Virus record (IMG/VR): IMGVR_UViG_3300032298_000149
Location: 1 to 22,864 of that record
Direction: 5' to 3' (one strand)
Source of the DNA: a virus
Length of the DNA: 22,864 nucleotides
The notes below the pieces were generated by a model that saw only the letters and a program-made list of their open reading frames with translations, did not search any database and was not told the origin of the DNA. A program made the translations under genes and the position numbers. Of this stretch, positions 7,107-15,158 are shown piece by piece (within the stretch, counting starts at the first letter, position 1; each line of letters opens with the position of its first letter).

Positions 7107-8132
7107 TCAATCGAAGTTGGAGGTGTTAGTCGCACGCACGATACCAATGTTCTTGGTTTCGTACACCTTCGTCCAGTTGGTGATGGTCTCCAACTGAGCG
7201 CGGGTTGGGTTGGTGGTAGTCACCGCCCACTTAGCGCCAACAGGGTGGTACACATAATGGAGGTCCATCGACATGGCATCGCTCTTGGCGAGGATGTCAC
7301 GGTCGGTTTCAATCTCCATTCCCATTTGCTCACCGCTGGCGATAGCGCCTTGAGTGAAGAAATAGGTTGCATACTCAGTGCTGGAACCGCTGCCTTCGGT
7401 TTGCACGTCGTCAGAGACGATCACGCGCAGACCCATGTAGGTAGGTACGGTCACATCACCGCCATAGGCAGCAACGATCGTACCGCCGGACTGGGTAGTG
7501 CTAGTGCCACGGGCATCGGTAGTTGCCACGTAGTCAATAGCACGGCGCTCCACCAAGTCGTAGTAGACCTTGGAGTGCATACAAACGGCAGCCAGCTTAT
7601 CGCCTTGGTCACCCAGGATTGAGCGAGCTTCGGCAACGTGGCGGGGCGACAGCACGGTAGGGGTATCACCGCTCAGGCCGTCGATCGTCAGATCAACGAA
7701 AGAAGCGGAAGCGTTGGTGCCGAGCGTGCCGAAGATACCAGCCAGGCAGGAAAGAAGATCTTTCTGGCGTTGGTTGGCAACATAATCAGCAATCTTGGCG
7801 CCAATGGCGGCCATGGGGTCAGCGCCAGCAGCAAGGGCAGCTAGGTCTCTGCTTTCGAAGGCACGCCCGCGATGCAAAATGACTCCTACTTGCTTGTCAG
7901 CAGTGATCTTACCGGGGGTCAGTGAGGTGCTGTCAGTCAGCACTTCAAAGTCGCCGGATAGGTTGGCTTTCCAGAAGGGAACGTTGATGAAATCACCACC
8001 CTCGGTAGCATTCAACTCCGCCAGTGGTTGGACCACACCGCTAGCCAAGAAGGCATCGCGTTGGGTGGTCTGCTCCAGCAAATAGGGAGTAAAAATCTCT
8101 GGGATGATGACATCAGAGCGAAGAGTCGCCAT
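7107..8132 (-). CDS. Major capsid protein (gp13-like family)
   Basis: This 341-aa protein begins MATLRSDVIIPEIFTPYLLEQT, has EGGDFINVPFWKANLSG, and then LTPGKITADKQVGVILHRGRAFESRDLAALAAG (about 75-107). Later parts include DQGDKLAAVCMHSKVYYDLVER and GLRVIVSDDV, with a C-terminal HPVGAKWAVT. These are typical of the HK97-fold capsid group called gp13-like in Pfam. A longer reading from a TTG at 8147 is possible, but the conserved start is the ATG at 8132 and I use that. The gene follows the scaffold gene as in most phages. No strong Shine-Dalgarno is seen; two small hairpins lie in the leader. Confidence 0.92.
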   Translation of the reverse strand: MATLRSDVIIPEIFTPYLLEQTTQRDAFLASGVVQPLAELNATEGGDFINVPFWKANLSGDFEVLTDSTSLTPGKITADKQVGVILHRGRAFESRDLAALAAGADPMAAIGAKIADYVANQRQKDLLSCLAGIFGTLGTNASASFVDLTIDGLSGDTPTVLSPRHVAEARSILGDQGDKLAAVCMHSKVYYDLVERRAIDYVATTDARGTSTTQSGGTIVAAYGGDVTVPTYMGLRVIVSDDVQTEGSGSSTEYATYFFTQGAIASGEQMGMEIETDRDILAKSDAMSMDLHYVYHPVGAKWAVTTTNPTRAQLETITNWTKVYETKNIGIVRATNTSNFD

Positions 8133-8165
8133 GGTGTCGGGGGGCAATGGGATGATTGACGGTTT

Positions 8166-8198
8166 GGGCGCAGCCCCTAGCCGAATGGCGCAGCCATT
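8166..8198 (-). repeat. Two adjacent small hairpins in the capsid gene leader
   Basis: The minus strand carries a perfect 6-bp stem (AATGGC / GCCATT) with a TGC loop, and 7 bases on a second stem (GGGC / GCCC) with the same TGC loop. Both contain the repeat GGCTGCGCC. They lie between the scaffold stop and the capsid start. No T run follows, so they are not terminators; RNA stability, cleavage or control of capsid translation are possible roles. Confidence 0.5.
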
Positions 8199-8216
8199 AC
8201 AGCAGTTGCCACTATC

Positions 8217-8882
8217 TTAGCGTTGCGCGGCTGCTTTCATGCGATCGTATAGATCACGATCGGTGCGATACAGCCTAGATTGCTCGGTTAGGTTGAATGT
8301 TTCAGGCGCAAACGGGTTCTTGCCTAGCGGTGCTTGGCCTGCTGATCCGCCGGCTGATGGTGCGCCGCTACCCTGCGGCCTTGGTGCCTTCTGCATCCAT
8401 GATGGCAACGTCTTAGCCCATTCTGCTACTGGTGTGCGCTGGTAGCCGTCAACAACGACCACAGTGCCATCAGGTTCACGCTCGATCCTGTCAGCACTGA
8501 GCTTAGAACGCAGCACTAGGTCAGGGTCATGGACGATCTCAGCCAATGCTGTAACAGCAGGCGCGATCAGCTCAAGTTCTCTGACTTTTGCTTCAAGGGA
8601 TTCAATGCGCTGGTCCTTTTGCGCCGTCGCCTCACGGTACTGCTGCTCCAGAGCTTGCCTTGCTTCGGTGTAGTTGCCTTGCTGTTCAAGCTGCTGCTGT
8701 TCATGCGTGCGCTTGAACTCAAGCAACTCATCAACGTTGACCCCATCTGGCACCTTAGACGCTTTGGACTTTGCAGCACGTAGCTCAGTGATTAGCTCGC
8801 TGTTTTTGCGTTCTAATGCTTCGATGCTGCGTTGCATTGCATCAGCAGCCGCAGGCTCCTGATTCGTGATTTCTTCGGACAT
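8217..8882 (-). CDS. Capsid scaffolding protein
   Basis: This 221-aa protein is acidic and Gln/Glu/Ala-rich and forms a long coiled-coil stretch at about residues 15-110 (heptad-like runs such as SIEALERKNSELITELRAAK and QQYREATAQKDQRIESLEAK). It has a Pro/Gly/Ser-rich linker (about 165-190) and a short basic C-terminal helix, RLYRTDRDLYDRMKAAAQR. That layout, and the place just before the major capsid gene, is the classic scaffold pattern: an N-terminal coiled coil for self-assembly and a basic C-terminus for coat binding. No protease gene is seen between it and the portal. Its ATG (8882) is clear. Confidence 0.87.
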   Translation of the reverse strand: MSEEITNQEPAAADAMQRSIEALERKNSELITELRAAKSKASKVPDGVNVDELLEFKRTHEQQQLEQQGNYTEARQALEQQYREATAQKDQRIESLEAKVRELELIAPAVTALAEIVHDPDLVLRSKLSADRIEREPDGTVVVVDGYQRTPVAEWAKTLPSWMQKAPRPQGSGAPSAGGSAGQAPLGKNPFAPETFNLTEQSRLYRTDRDLYDRMKAAAQR

Positions 8883-8905
8883 TTATCCCGCAGGGATAGG
8901 TTGCC

Positions 8906-9178
8906 CTACCACTTTACCTTATCAGCCCAGTAAGCAGCAGACAGTTTACCCTTGGCGATATTATCGGCGTGCCGTGCCTTGAATGATGCGCGGCGTGCTT
9001 TATCTGCGGCTGATTCACCTTTCTTCGCTGGTGATCCTGAAACACCTTGCTGGCCAAAACGGATCAACTTTACCGTATTGCCTTCCTTGGCAAGTACAGC
9101 GTGCGACTTCTTTGGATTGTTCGGCGTGCGCTTGGGCTTGTTATAGCCCTCAAATTGCTCGCCGCGATAGGTGATCAC
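8906..9178 (-). CDS. Small conserved phage protein (DUF6321-like)
   Basis: This 90-aa protein is basic. It has ITYRGEQFEGYNKPKRTP near the start, KSHAVLAKEGNTVKLIRFGQQG in the middle and SFKARHADNIAKGKLSAAYWADKVKW at the end. I recall very similar proteins (YRGE-x-F-x-GYNKPKRTP; IRFGQQGVSGSP; SAAYWA-KVKW) in many podo- and siphoviruses, including cyanophages, mostly next to portal or scaffold genes; the role is not known. The start is GTG, overlapping the upstream stop as GTGA. Virion or packaging function is likely from position only. Confidence 0.75.
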   Translation of the reverse strand: MITYRGEQFEGYNKPKRTPNNPKKSHAVLAKEGNTVKLIRFGQQGVSGSPAKKGESAADKARRASFKARHADNIAKGKLSAAYWADKVKW

Positions 9179-9339
9179 TTCTTTTTCTTGGGTTTCTTGG
9201 CAGTCTTAGCAGCAGCCTTGAATGCAGCAGCGCTAGGGCGACCTTCTTCACCTTTGCGTGCCATGCGTTCTTTGCTGCCGGCTTCAATCCGCTTGCGCTT
9301 TGCAGCGATGTTGGCGTATAGGCCGGGTTTCTTAGGCAT
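9175..9339 (-). CDS. Small basic conserved phage protein, 54 aa
   Basis: A 54-codon ORF starting with ATG at 9339 and ending TGA at 9175-9177. The product is very rich in Lys, Arg and Ala: MPKKPGLYANIAAKRKRIEA, then GSKERMARKGEEGRPSAAAF, and a Lys-rich end (KTAKKPKKKK). I recall such short KKPGLYANIAAKRKRI proteins in many phages, often paired with the DUF6321-like protein. Its stop overlaps the next GTG start by four bases (GTGA), so the two are coupled. It could bind DNA or acidic capsid surfaces; the function is unknown. Confidence 0.75.
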   Translation of the reverse strand: MPKKPGLYANIAAKRKRIEAGSKERMARKGEEGRPSAAAFKAAAKTAKKPKKKK

Positions 9340-9358
9340 GATGGCAGTGCTATTACCC

Positions 9359-10618
9359 TCAGTTTACCGCGCCATACCGCTGCCGCAGTTGCGCTAACGT
9401 CAACTCGGAGCCATCATCACGGACCAGCTTTGCCATGGCATCCGTTGGGCCGTACTTATTGGCAAGGCGGTTAAAATATGCCACCTTGCCGGGGCCTAGT
9501 GCATCGGCCTGCGTTGCACGTGGCTGCTTTGCTAGCCATTGCCCGTAGGTTTCATTGCCTGGCACCGGCCCATCCATGCTTGCGCGTTTGCCTTCTGGTG
9601 GTGGTGGTATGTCAAGTGCTTTGTAGTCGATCACTGGCACCGTAGTAGACCGACAATTGAAATGCTGCGGCGGCATTGGACCTTTACCGTATTCAAACTC
9701 GCGGCCATCTAATGCACGGCATATTGCGCTGGTCCTGGTGTCAAGCGTTGCAATGTAGCGGTACTTTTTGGTAATGTCTTGATTTGCTTCGTAAACCTGC
9801 TGGCTTGCTGTATTCGCTACTTGGTTGATGCTAGTACGGATAAGCGCTACAACTTGGCTATCGGTTACGGAGGTGGATTGGCCACCTGCTGCGATGATCT
9901 TTGCCAAGGTCTTGCTGACCATGGTTGGCTCTTGACTGAATTGCAGGCTACCAATCAAGCGCTTGACGATACTTGGAGTGGTTTCACCTGTCAGCAGCCC
10001 TTGCCGCACTACCTGGCTAAACCTCTCAGCCTGGTCTACTGCGATACCACGGAAACTCTTCTCCACGGTGCGACCATTGGGCAATGTAATAGTGGCGCCA
10101 CGCGCAGCGGTAAGACTGAATGTGCCAGTACCGGCCTGCTGCGCCAATGCTTCCACGCCATAGACAGACTTAAACAAGTCATCCGATAATGTGACAACAT
10201 TAAGCTGCGTTGGATCTGTTGTTACAACAGATTGCGCAAACTGCGGGCTGATTTCTACGGTATTGATATTGCTGCGCAATATACCTTCGGGTAATGCTTT
10301 GCGTAACTGCTCAGTGACAAACTCCGATTGCAGCTCAGCAATGCCTTGCAGTTCAGTGGCGGTTAGCTCAGTCGCATCACCCGCCCAACCATCAAGTGAT
10401 TCTTTCAACTGCGCCAGGATTGACCGCAGCCGTGCAGCCTTGACCGGTGCGGTAATTGTCAACGCTCCTTCACCGCCGGCATCTGGCAGGAGCCTGCGCA
10501 ACTGATCTACAGCATCAATGATGATGTCGTTATAGGAATTAATAACACGCCGCGCAACGCTATTACTATAGCGATTAAGATCAATCGCATTTTTATACAG
10601 CCTTGCTGGTGTGCTCAC
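9359..10618 (-). CDS. Minor head protein, phage Mu gpF-like
   Basis: This 419-aa protein has the gpF C-terminal signature at about residues 291-329: TLDTRTSAICRALDG, then PPQHFNCRSTTVPV, including the conserved Asp, Cys, His and Cys-Arg residues. Before it comes a long helical region with RTSINQVANTASQQVYEANQ, also usual in the family. The N-terminal 200 residues are helical and specific to this phage group. Mu gpF-like proteins are minor head components that sit with the portal. The start is GTG with a GTGA overlap on the previous gene. The C-terminal 90 residues, after the signature, look like an added segment. Confidence 0.88.
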   Translation of the reverse strand: MSTPARLYKNAIDLNRYSNSVARRVINSYNDIIIDAVDQLRRLLPDAGGEGALTITAPVKAARLRSILAQLKESLDGWAGDATELTATELQGIAELQSEFVTEQLRKALPEGILRSNINTVEISPQFAQSVVTTDPTQLNVVTLSDDLFKSVYGVEALAQQAGTGTFSLTAARGATITLPNGRTVEKSFRGIAVDQAERFSQVVRQGLLTGETTPSIVKRLIGSLQFSQEPTMVSKTLAKIIAAGGQSTSVTDSQVVALIRTSINQVANTASQQVYEANQDITKKYRYIATLDTRTSAICRALDGREFEYGKGPMPPQHFNCRSTTVPVIDYKALDIPPPPEGKRASMDGPVPGNETYGQWLAKQPRATQADALGPGKVAYFNRLANKYGPTDAMAKLVRDDGSELTLAQLRQRYGAVN

Positions 10619-10893
10619 ATCCCTCTAACGCCAAATGCTTCAAGCGGCCATTCAGTACGGATATTTACATCAGCACCTTGGATCATTGCATCAAGGATGA
10701 CATCTGCTAATTCATTAAAGCCATCTTCGCCATTTTCCATGATGGCAAATTCTGTTACCTTATTGTCTTTAATGTTGATGCGAACGATCGCCAGCATATC
10801 AACAGGCAGCCGACCGCGTACAAAGGTAAGCGTTTGGCCGCTGAAATCATGCTTAGTGCGGCGGCGAAATAAATTGCGGATCCAGTCGATCAT
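10615..10893 (-). CDS. Unknown 92-aa protein between portal and gpF-like gene
   Basis: The 92-aa product has a basic amphipathic start (MIDWIRNLFRRRTKHDFSG), three strands (TLTFVRGRLP, LAIVRINIKDNKVTEFAIM), and an acidic helical part (GFNELADVILDAMIQGADV). No family was recognised. It overlaps the portal stop by ATGA and the next start by GTGA, so it belongs to the same tight transcript. Portal-gpF neighbours often include small head proteins, but no function is claimed. Confidence 0.7.
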   Translation of the reverse strand: MIDWIRNLFRRRTKHDFSGQTLTFVRGRLPVDMLAIVRINIKDNKVTEFAIMENGEDGFNELADVILDAMIQGADVNIRTEWPLEAFGVRGM

Positions 10894-12257
10894 TGCAGGC
10901 CACCATTAGCGGTTGCGTCTACTTCTTCCTGTACATCAAAATCATCGCCTAACACTTCACCATCTGATAGTTGCATCAGCAGCGTTTCCTTGGTGATTGT
11001 GCCTGCCGTATAAAGTTGCAGCAGTGCATTAACATCGGCAGGCTCTAGCCTAGCGCCGATGAAATCACGGTTTACCGTGCAGCTACCTGCTGCCTCTTGC
11101 TGGCCCATGAATTGCGCATGAAACTTAAGACTATTGTCGATCATGTCTTGTACGTTTTGCGCAATCACCATCATGGTGCTATCACCTTGACTGCGGTCGA
11201 TCATCTTGGCTGTTGCAGTTTCAGCCGATAGCTTTTGGCCTAACACAGCAGATAGACCTAGTTCATTGATTTGCGCTTGGATTTGCTCTAACCGCTTGAA
11301 TTGAAAATCAAAACTACGGCCTTGCGGTTCGATGTATTCTGCCCTGCCATCAGCAGGAAATGCTAATGCTTCACCGGGGCCTGCTGATACTTCTTCAGCA
11401 CTTGTCGGAAAGCCAAAAAATGCTAACATCGGCACTGCTGAGATATGGAGCTGGTTGTCAAGGTCTGATTGCACTTGGTAACTTTTTAGGTTTAACTCTG
11501 CAATATCTTCCAGCGGTGGCCTTGATTCCATGAAACCAACGCGGTTGCAATATGCAACGCTAAATGGGATCTCAGGTAGGCTTGTGGTACCTTCATCAAC
11601 TACTTTGTATTCGCCATTGTCTTGGCGTTGGTGGATCTGATACTGTCCAGGCGTTAATAAACGCACCTGATCGATTTGCTTTTCGCCGTACTTACTATCA
11701 GGATCTGCCTCTAGTACGGTTTCTTGAAGCCGTAGTTGGATTAATCGCTGCGCACCATCTTGTTGCTCGGTGCGATAACCAAGGATTTGCCGTGGTGTAT
11801 AAGTACACCAATAAGGACGACCACCATTTGATGGTGCATCAACAAGGCAACCAATATGGCCATAACGTACCAGCTTGCGAGCGGTTTCGTATGTCCATAC
11901 ATTAAGGTCATTGCCTTGCATGTCAACATCGAATAACTGCTCGCGTATTGCGTCTGATACGTCTTGCAGCTTGACGGGCTTGCGCGTCAACATACCAGCA
12001 AGCATACGCTCTAGGCGCTGGTAATAAGGCGGAACAACACTACGCGCTAGGCGGTTGTCGTAGCTTTCGTCAAGTTCGCGTGGCTCCTGCGGCAGGTAAC
12101 GGCGATGCTTGCGCCGCATACCATAAGTGCCTTGCATTAGATCTTCAATCAGGATCCAATGCGGCTCCTGCGCATACCACGCGGAATTAGGATCCCCAAC
12201 CTGCGCAACGCGCCGTTCGGTGACTTTGCGATCGTAGGCGGCTGGGGTGCTATACAT
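10890..12257 (-). CDS. Portal protein (DUF4055-type)
   Basis: This 455-aa protein has the features of DUF4055 portal proteins: a Trp-rich start (AWYAQEPHWILIEDLMQGTYGMR), the RYLPQEPRELDESYDNRLARSVV segment, YYQRLERMLAGMLTRKPV (about 79-96), then WTYETARKLVRYGHIGCLVDAP and a long C-terminal part with LGLSAVLGQKLSAETATAKM. Portal dodecamers form the DNA channel and bind terminase and the adaptor. Position after the terminase region and before gpF fits. Length is normal for the family. The ATG overlaps the upstream stop by one base (TGATG). Confidence 0.88.
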   Translation of the reverse strand: MYSTPAAYDRKVTERRVAQVGDPNSAWYAQEPHWILIEDLMQGTYGMRRKHRRYLPQEPRELDESYDNRLARSVVPPYYQRLERMLAGMLTRKPVKLQDVSDAIREQLFDVDMQGNDLNVWTYETARKLVRYGHIGCLVDAPSNGGRPYWCTYTPRQILGYRTEQQDGAQRLIQLRLQETVLEADPDSKYGEKQIDQVRLLTPGQYQIHQRQDNGEYKVVDEGTTSLPEIPFSVAYCNRVGFMESRPPLEDIAELNLKSYQVQSDLDNQLHISAVPMLAFFGFPTSAEEVSAGPGEALAFPADGRAEYIEPQGRSFDFQFKRLEQIQAQINELGLSAVLGQKLSAETATAKMIDRSQGDSTMMVIAQNVQDMIDNSLKFHAQFMGQQEAAGSCTVNRDFIGARLEPADVNALLQLYTAGTITKETLLMQLSDGEVLGDDFDVQEEVDATANGGLQ

Positions 12258-12370
12258 CAGCGGTTAATCAGTGTCTTTACTTTACCGTCTGAAGCGACGG
12301 CAATCACCTTAAGGATCTGCGGGATGCCGGGCTTTGGCTTAAGCCGCCTCCCGATTGCTGTGGCAGTCAT
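12257..12370 (-). CDS. Tiny 37-aa ORF upstream of portal
   Basis: A 37-codon ORF with ATG at 12370 and TGA at 12257-12259. The product is basic: MTATAIGRRLKPKPGIPQI, then LKVIAVASDGKVKTLINR. It overlaps the portal start by one base and the upstream 48-aa ORF by four (ATGA). The exact head-to-tail fit suggests it is translated and coupled. The function is unknown. Confidence 0.55.
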   Translation of the reverse strand: MTATAIGRRLKPKPGIPQILKVIAVASDGKVKTLINR

Positions 12371-12513
12371 TCTGCATCCTCTTCGTCTTCATCAACCAGC
12401 AGATCAAATGCCATGCGCTGCTTTACCAGCTCCAATGCACCGATCACCTCAATGGCGGTAACATCTTCAAGGCTGTCAACCAGATTATCGAGAGCGGTCA
12501 GGAAGTCTTCCAT
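12367..12513 (-). CDS. Tiny acidic 48-aa ORF
   Basis: A 48-codon ORF with ATG at 12513 and TGA at 12367-12369. The product is strongly acidic and helical: MEDFLTALDNLVDSLEDVT, then AIEVIGALELVKQRMAFDL, ending in an acidic tail LLVDEDEEDAE. Its stop overlaps the 37-aa ORF start as ATGA. Acidic, helical proteins of this size in phage head modules can act as small chaperones or DNA-mimic-like factors, but nothing shows that here. The 41 bases between it and the next gene upstream hold only a short inverted repeat (ACCCTA / TAGGGT). Confidence 0.55.
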   Translation of the reverse strand: MEDFLTALDNLVDSLEDVTAIEVIGALELVKQRMAFDLLVDEDEEDAE

Positions 12514-12554
12514 GGGTTTGGATGTGGACGACCCTATGGTAGCACGGTTAGGGT

Positions 12555-13793
12555 TTACCTTCCATATCGGCGGGCTTGCTCTTGTGCCTTGATATTTTTT
12601 TCTAGTGTTTTTGCTTTATTAGCTGCCTTAGTTTTAGCTGCTTTTTGGCTAGGACTAAGAGCTGGGTTAGTGCTTTTTTTAGGTCTAGAATTAAATACTT
12701 GGGCAGTCGTAAATTCTGATGATTGGCTTCTTTTGAGAATAGAGGAATAACTATTTGCTGCGTTTCTCATTGAATCCGCCCTATTGAATGCCCTACGATT
12801 TTTAGGATTAGCTCGGTCTAAACCTTGTACGGCGCTTTCGGCAAATCTTGCGCGAACATCAGCAACTTCAGCTCTACGCCTAAATGCGCTAGGACTTAAG
12901 TCAGGCTTGCTGGCGCTTGGCTTGGCGGCTGCCGAAACTGGCTTAGGCGCACCTGTCCTGGCCGCCTGCCTTTCTCTGCCTAGTGCTGACCTGAGATTGC
13001 TTTCTCTGTTTTCTGCACGCTGGAAGGATCGCAGCGCCGATGCAGATTGCTTGCCTGCTGCTTCCTCCTTTGCAAAGGCCGATGATCGCGCATCGGATGA
13101 TGCACGGCTAGAAATCCTCCTGCGTTCAGCAAATGCCGCCCCTGTTTCATCTGCCACTTGCTTACGCTTATTTGTAATGCGTGATGCCGTTGCAGTTGCA
13201 CGGGCTAGTCGTTGCTCCCTAGGTAGCTTGGCGGTGGGGTTAGCCTTAGCCCGACTACGCGCTGATTTAGTTGCTACGCGAGCAAATGCGCGATCTGATT
13301 CATTTGCGCCCTTGCCTTGAACTTTCAGGGGTACGCGAGTTGAGCTGGCAACTAATTGATTTTTGGCGTTGATGATTTTTGTTCCGGCTGGACGGCTATT
13401 GAATTTATTTAGCGTCTTGCTTTGCCCTGTTTTATTAGGGGTTGTGTTCTTAGGTGCTGCGGCTTTGGTCGTTTTGCGTGTTCCGCCTAGACGTGCGCCT
13501 TTAGTTGCTGCTTTATTGGCGCGAATCTGCGTTCTTGCTTCGTTGTATGCGCCGCGTTGGCCTGGCTTGGCTGGTCGCGTCAGACCCATATTGAGCCGCG
13601 CATTAGATGTTTTGCCGATCGTACCTTTAAGCGGTGCGCCAGTCATGCGACCTTGGGCAACCATGCCTGATTTACTGGTTACAGTCGCCCGCTTATTGCC
13701 TGCTGCGGTCTTAAGCCGCCCGCCGCGTGCTGTGGCGCCGCTTCCTGCCGGAGCAAAGCGCCCTCGATTGTCCCTGGAATAGCGGCGGGCCAT
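12555..13793 (-). CDS. Large basic Arg/Lys/Ala-rich protein, unknown role
   Basis: This 412-aa protein is dominated by Ala, Arg, Lys, Ser and Thr. It starts MARRYSRDNRGRFAPAGSG and TARGGRLKTAAGNKRAT, and has many RxxR/KKxxA-like repeats with no long hydrophobic segment. The region of about 170-320 (ARVATKSARSRAKANPTAKL, RERQAARTGAPKPVSAAAK) is low in complexity and looks disordered or helical. I recall similar RDNRGRFA-start proteins in phages between terminase and portal genes with no known role. A DNA-binding or internal head protein is a reasonable guess from charge. It starts 15 bases after the terminase stop. Confidence 0.7.
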   Translation of the reverse strand: MARRYSRDNRGRFAPAGSGATARGGRLKTAAGNKRATVTSKSGMVAQGRMTGAPLKGTIGKTSNARLNMGLTRPAKPGQRGAYNEARTQIRANKAATKGARLGGTRKTTKAAAPKNTTPNKTGQSKTLNKFNSRPAGTKIINAKNQLVASSTRVPLKVQGKGANESDRAFARVATKSARSRAKANPTAKLPREQRLARATATASRITNKRKQVADETGAAFAERRRISSRASSDARSSAFAKEEAAGKQSASALRSFQRAENRESNLRSALGRERQAARTGAPKPVSAAAKPSASKPDLSPSAFRRRAEVADVRARFAESAVQGLDRANPKNRRAFNRADSMRNAANSYSSILKRSQSSEFTTAQVFNSRPKKSTNPALSPSQKAAKTKAANKAKTLEKNIKAQEQARRYGR

Positions 13794-13808
13794 GGTGGTG
13801 TCGAATCG

Positions 13809-15158
13809 TTAGTACACTCTAACGCCAGTGCCACGGCCGGCCCCAGCGTGCAGCGGGTTGAACTCACGCCATACTAGGTAGCCGATAGCGTCATTCATGT
13901 GGTCATAACCGCCATCTTTATCGGGTTCGCCCTTTTCGTTGTAGCTTTGAAGCTCTAGGCATTCGATCAACTTATGGCAACTGTGGTCAATGTGCAGGCG
14001 GATCTCACCTTTACCATTTTCCATCAATGCTTGCATTGCTGCCACACGATCACGCACGGGCGGATTAGCGCGTGGTGATTGGTTGCTCATGCCATATGAC
14101 TCAAGGATTGCAATATCGGTTTGGCTTGCGTTGGTACTACGATTGCCGCCGCTTGCGTCTGGGTAAACGTAAAGGCGATGGTCGGGGTAGCGTGCTTTGA
14201 TCGTTTGCGCTAGGGCATCAGTATCATGGGCACCGCTGATCTCATCAAATATATGTAGCGTCTTGCCATTACGGTAAGCGATCACGGCAGACATATTGCC
14301 TACGTTAAAGTCAACGCCGATACGTAACGGCTCGCGATATGATGGCGCCTCGATTGCGGTTACATGCTTTGCGCGATCAAAACGATCATATACCTGGCCT
14401 GTGGTGAGGTTAACAAATTCACCATCAAGATATGCCTTGAGTAGTTGCGGGTCATAGTTTGCTTCAAGGCGTTCGATGAAGTCTGCCGGCAGGTATGGGT
14501 TATCTTGCGTGCGCATCCTGATAAGCCGCCGATCATTGCGGCCTTTGCCATCTTCACTGGCGAATGTTTGCCACATCCACCTAAAACCCTCTGGTGTTGA
14601 TGCAGCAGCAAATTGGCGTACATTACCAGCGCGCAAACGACCAAGGATCTTCGGAAATGCTTTGTTTGCTATTGCAGGCGCTACGGTATCGATCTCATCG
14701 GTCAGTATCCACGCAGCATTGATACCAATAATCCGCTGCCAATTCTCAAAGCTGCGGCATAGGATCTTAGTATCACCGCCAGGTAAATGCAGCATGTATT
14801 CAGGTAATGGCGATGCCCTAAACGTATATGGTATGTCATATGCTTCTAGGAAATCATCAAAGTCTGATTGCCAAATATCACGAATCAATGGGCCCGTAGG
14901 CTCCATTACAACGCCGATAAAACCTTGATTAACAGCAGCAAGATGGACGGCTTTAGCACATAAGGCGCGGGTCTTGCCTGCACCATAACCAGCGCTAACG
15001 CCAAGTATGCTTGATGTTTGGTCATCAACGAAAGCAAGCTGGCCAGGATGCAAATCCTCGCGGATACGTGCCAACAGGTTACTTACGTCAATGCTTTCAT
15101 CACTGTGGCCAAACTGCTGTAATACATTGCCTGCCCTTGCAGTAGCAAGAATACTCAC
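13809..15158 (-). CDS. terL: Terminase large subunit
   Basis: This 449-aa ATPase/nuclease powers DNA packaging. The Walker A region is GVSAGYGAGKT (about residues 53-63) and Walker B with the catalytic Glu is AWILTDEID (about 149-157). The RNase H-like nuclease has RIGVDFNVG (first Asp about 283), YVYPDASGG (Asp about 334) and GGYDHMNDAIGY (Asp about 419 and 423). I chose GTG at 15158 because it overlaps the small subunit stop as GTGA, as in other genes here; a TTG at 15164 would add two residues. The family is the group with a compact 450-aa TerL typical of several cyanobacterial and environmental siphoviruses. Confidence 0.95.
   Translation of the reverse strand: MSILATARAGNVLQQFGHSDESIDVSNLLARIREDLHPGQLAFVDDQTSSILGVSAGYGAGKTRALCAKAVHLAAVNQGFIGVVMEPTGPLIRDIWQSDFDDFLEAYDIPYTFRASPLPEYMLHLPGGDTKILCRSFENWQRIIGINAAWILTDEIDTVAPAIANKAFPKILGRLRAGNVRQFAAASTPEGFRWMWQTFASEDGKGRNDRRLIRMRTQDNPYLPADFIERLEANYDPQLLKAYLDGEFVNLTTGQVYDRFDRAKHVTAIEAPSYREPLRIGVDFNVGNMSAVIAYRNGKTLHIFDEISGAHDTDALAQTIKARYPDHRLYVYPDASGGNRSTNASQTDIAILESYGMSNQSPRANPPVRDRVAAMQALMENGKGEIRLHIDHSCHKLIECLELQSYNEKGEPDKDGGYDHMNDAIGYLVWREFNPLHAGAGRGTGVRVY

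Noticed and set aside
6317-7129. 270-aa plus-strand ORF spanning the terminator and two minus genes
   Set aside because: It runs across clear minus-strand genes and a terminator, with no recognisable motifs. It is a chance open frame.
8132-8147. TTG start at 8147 for the major capsid protein
   Set aside because: The five extra residues (MPPDT) are not typical of the family. The ATG at 8132 gives the conserved MATLRSDVI start.
8235-12240. GCGATCG-like sites as the cyanobacterial HIP1 repeat
   Set aside because: I noticed only partial copies (GCGATCGT), not the full GCGATCGC octamer, so they are not used as host evidence.
12523-12554. Inverted repeat ACCCTA/TAGGGT as a terminator
   Set aside because: The arms are only 6 bp with a 12-base loop and no T run follows.
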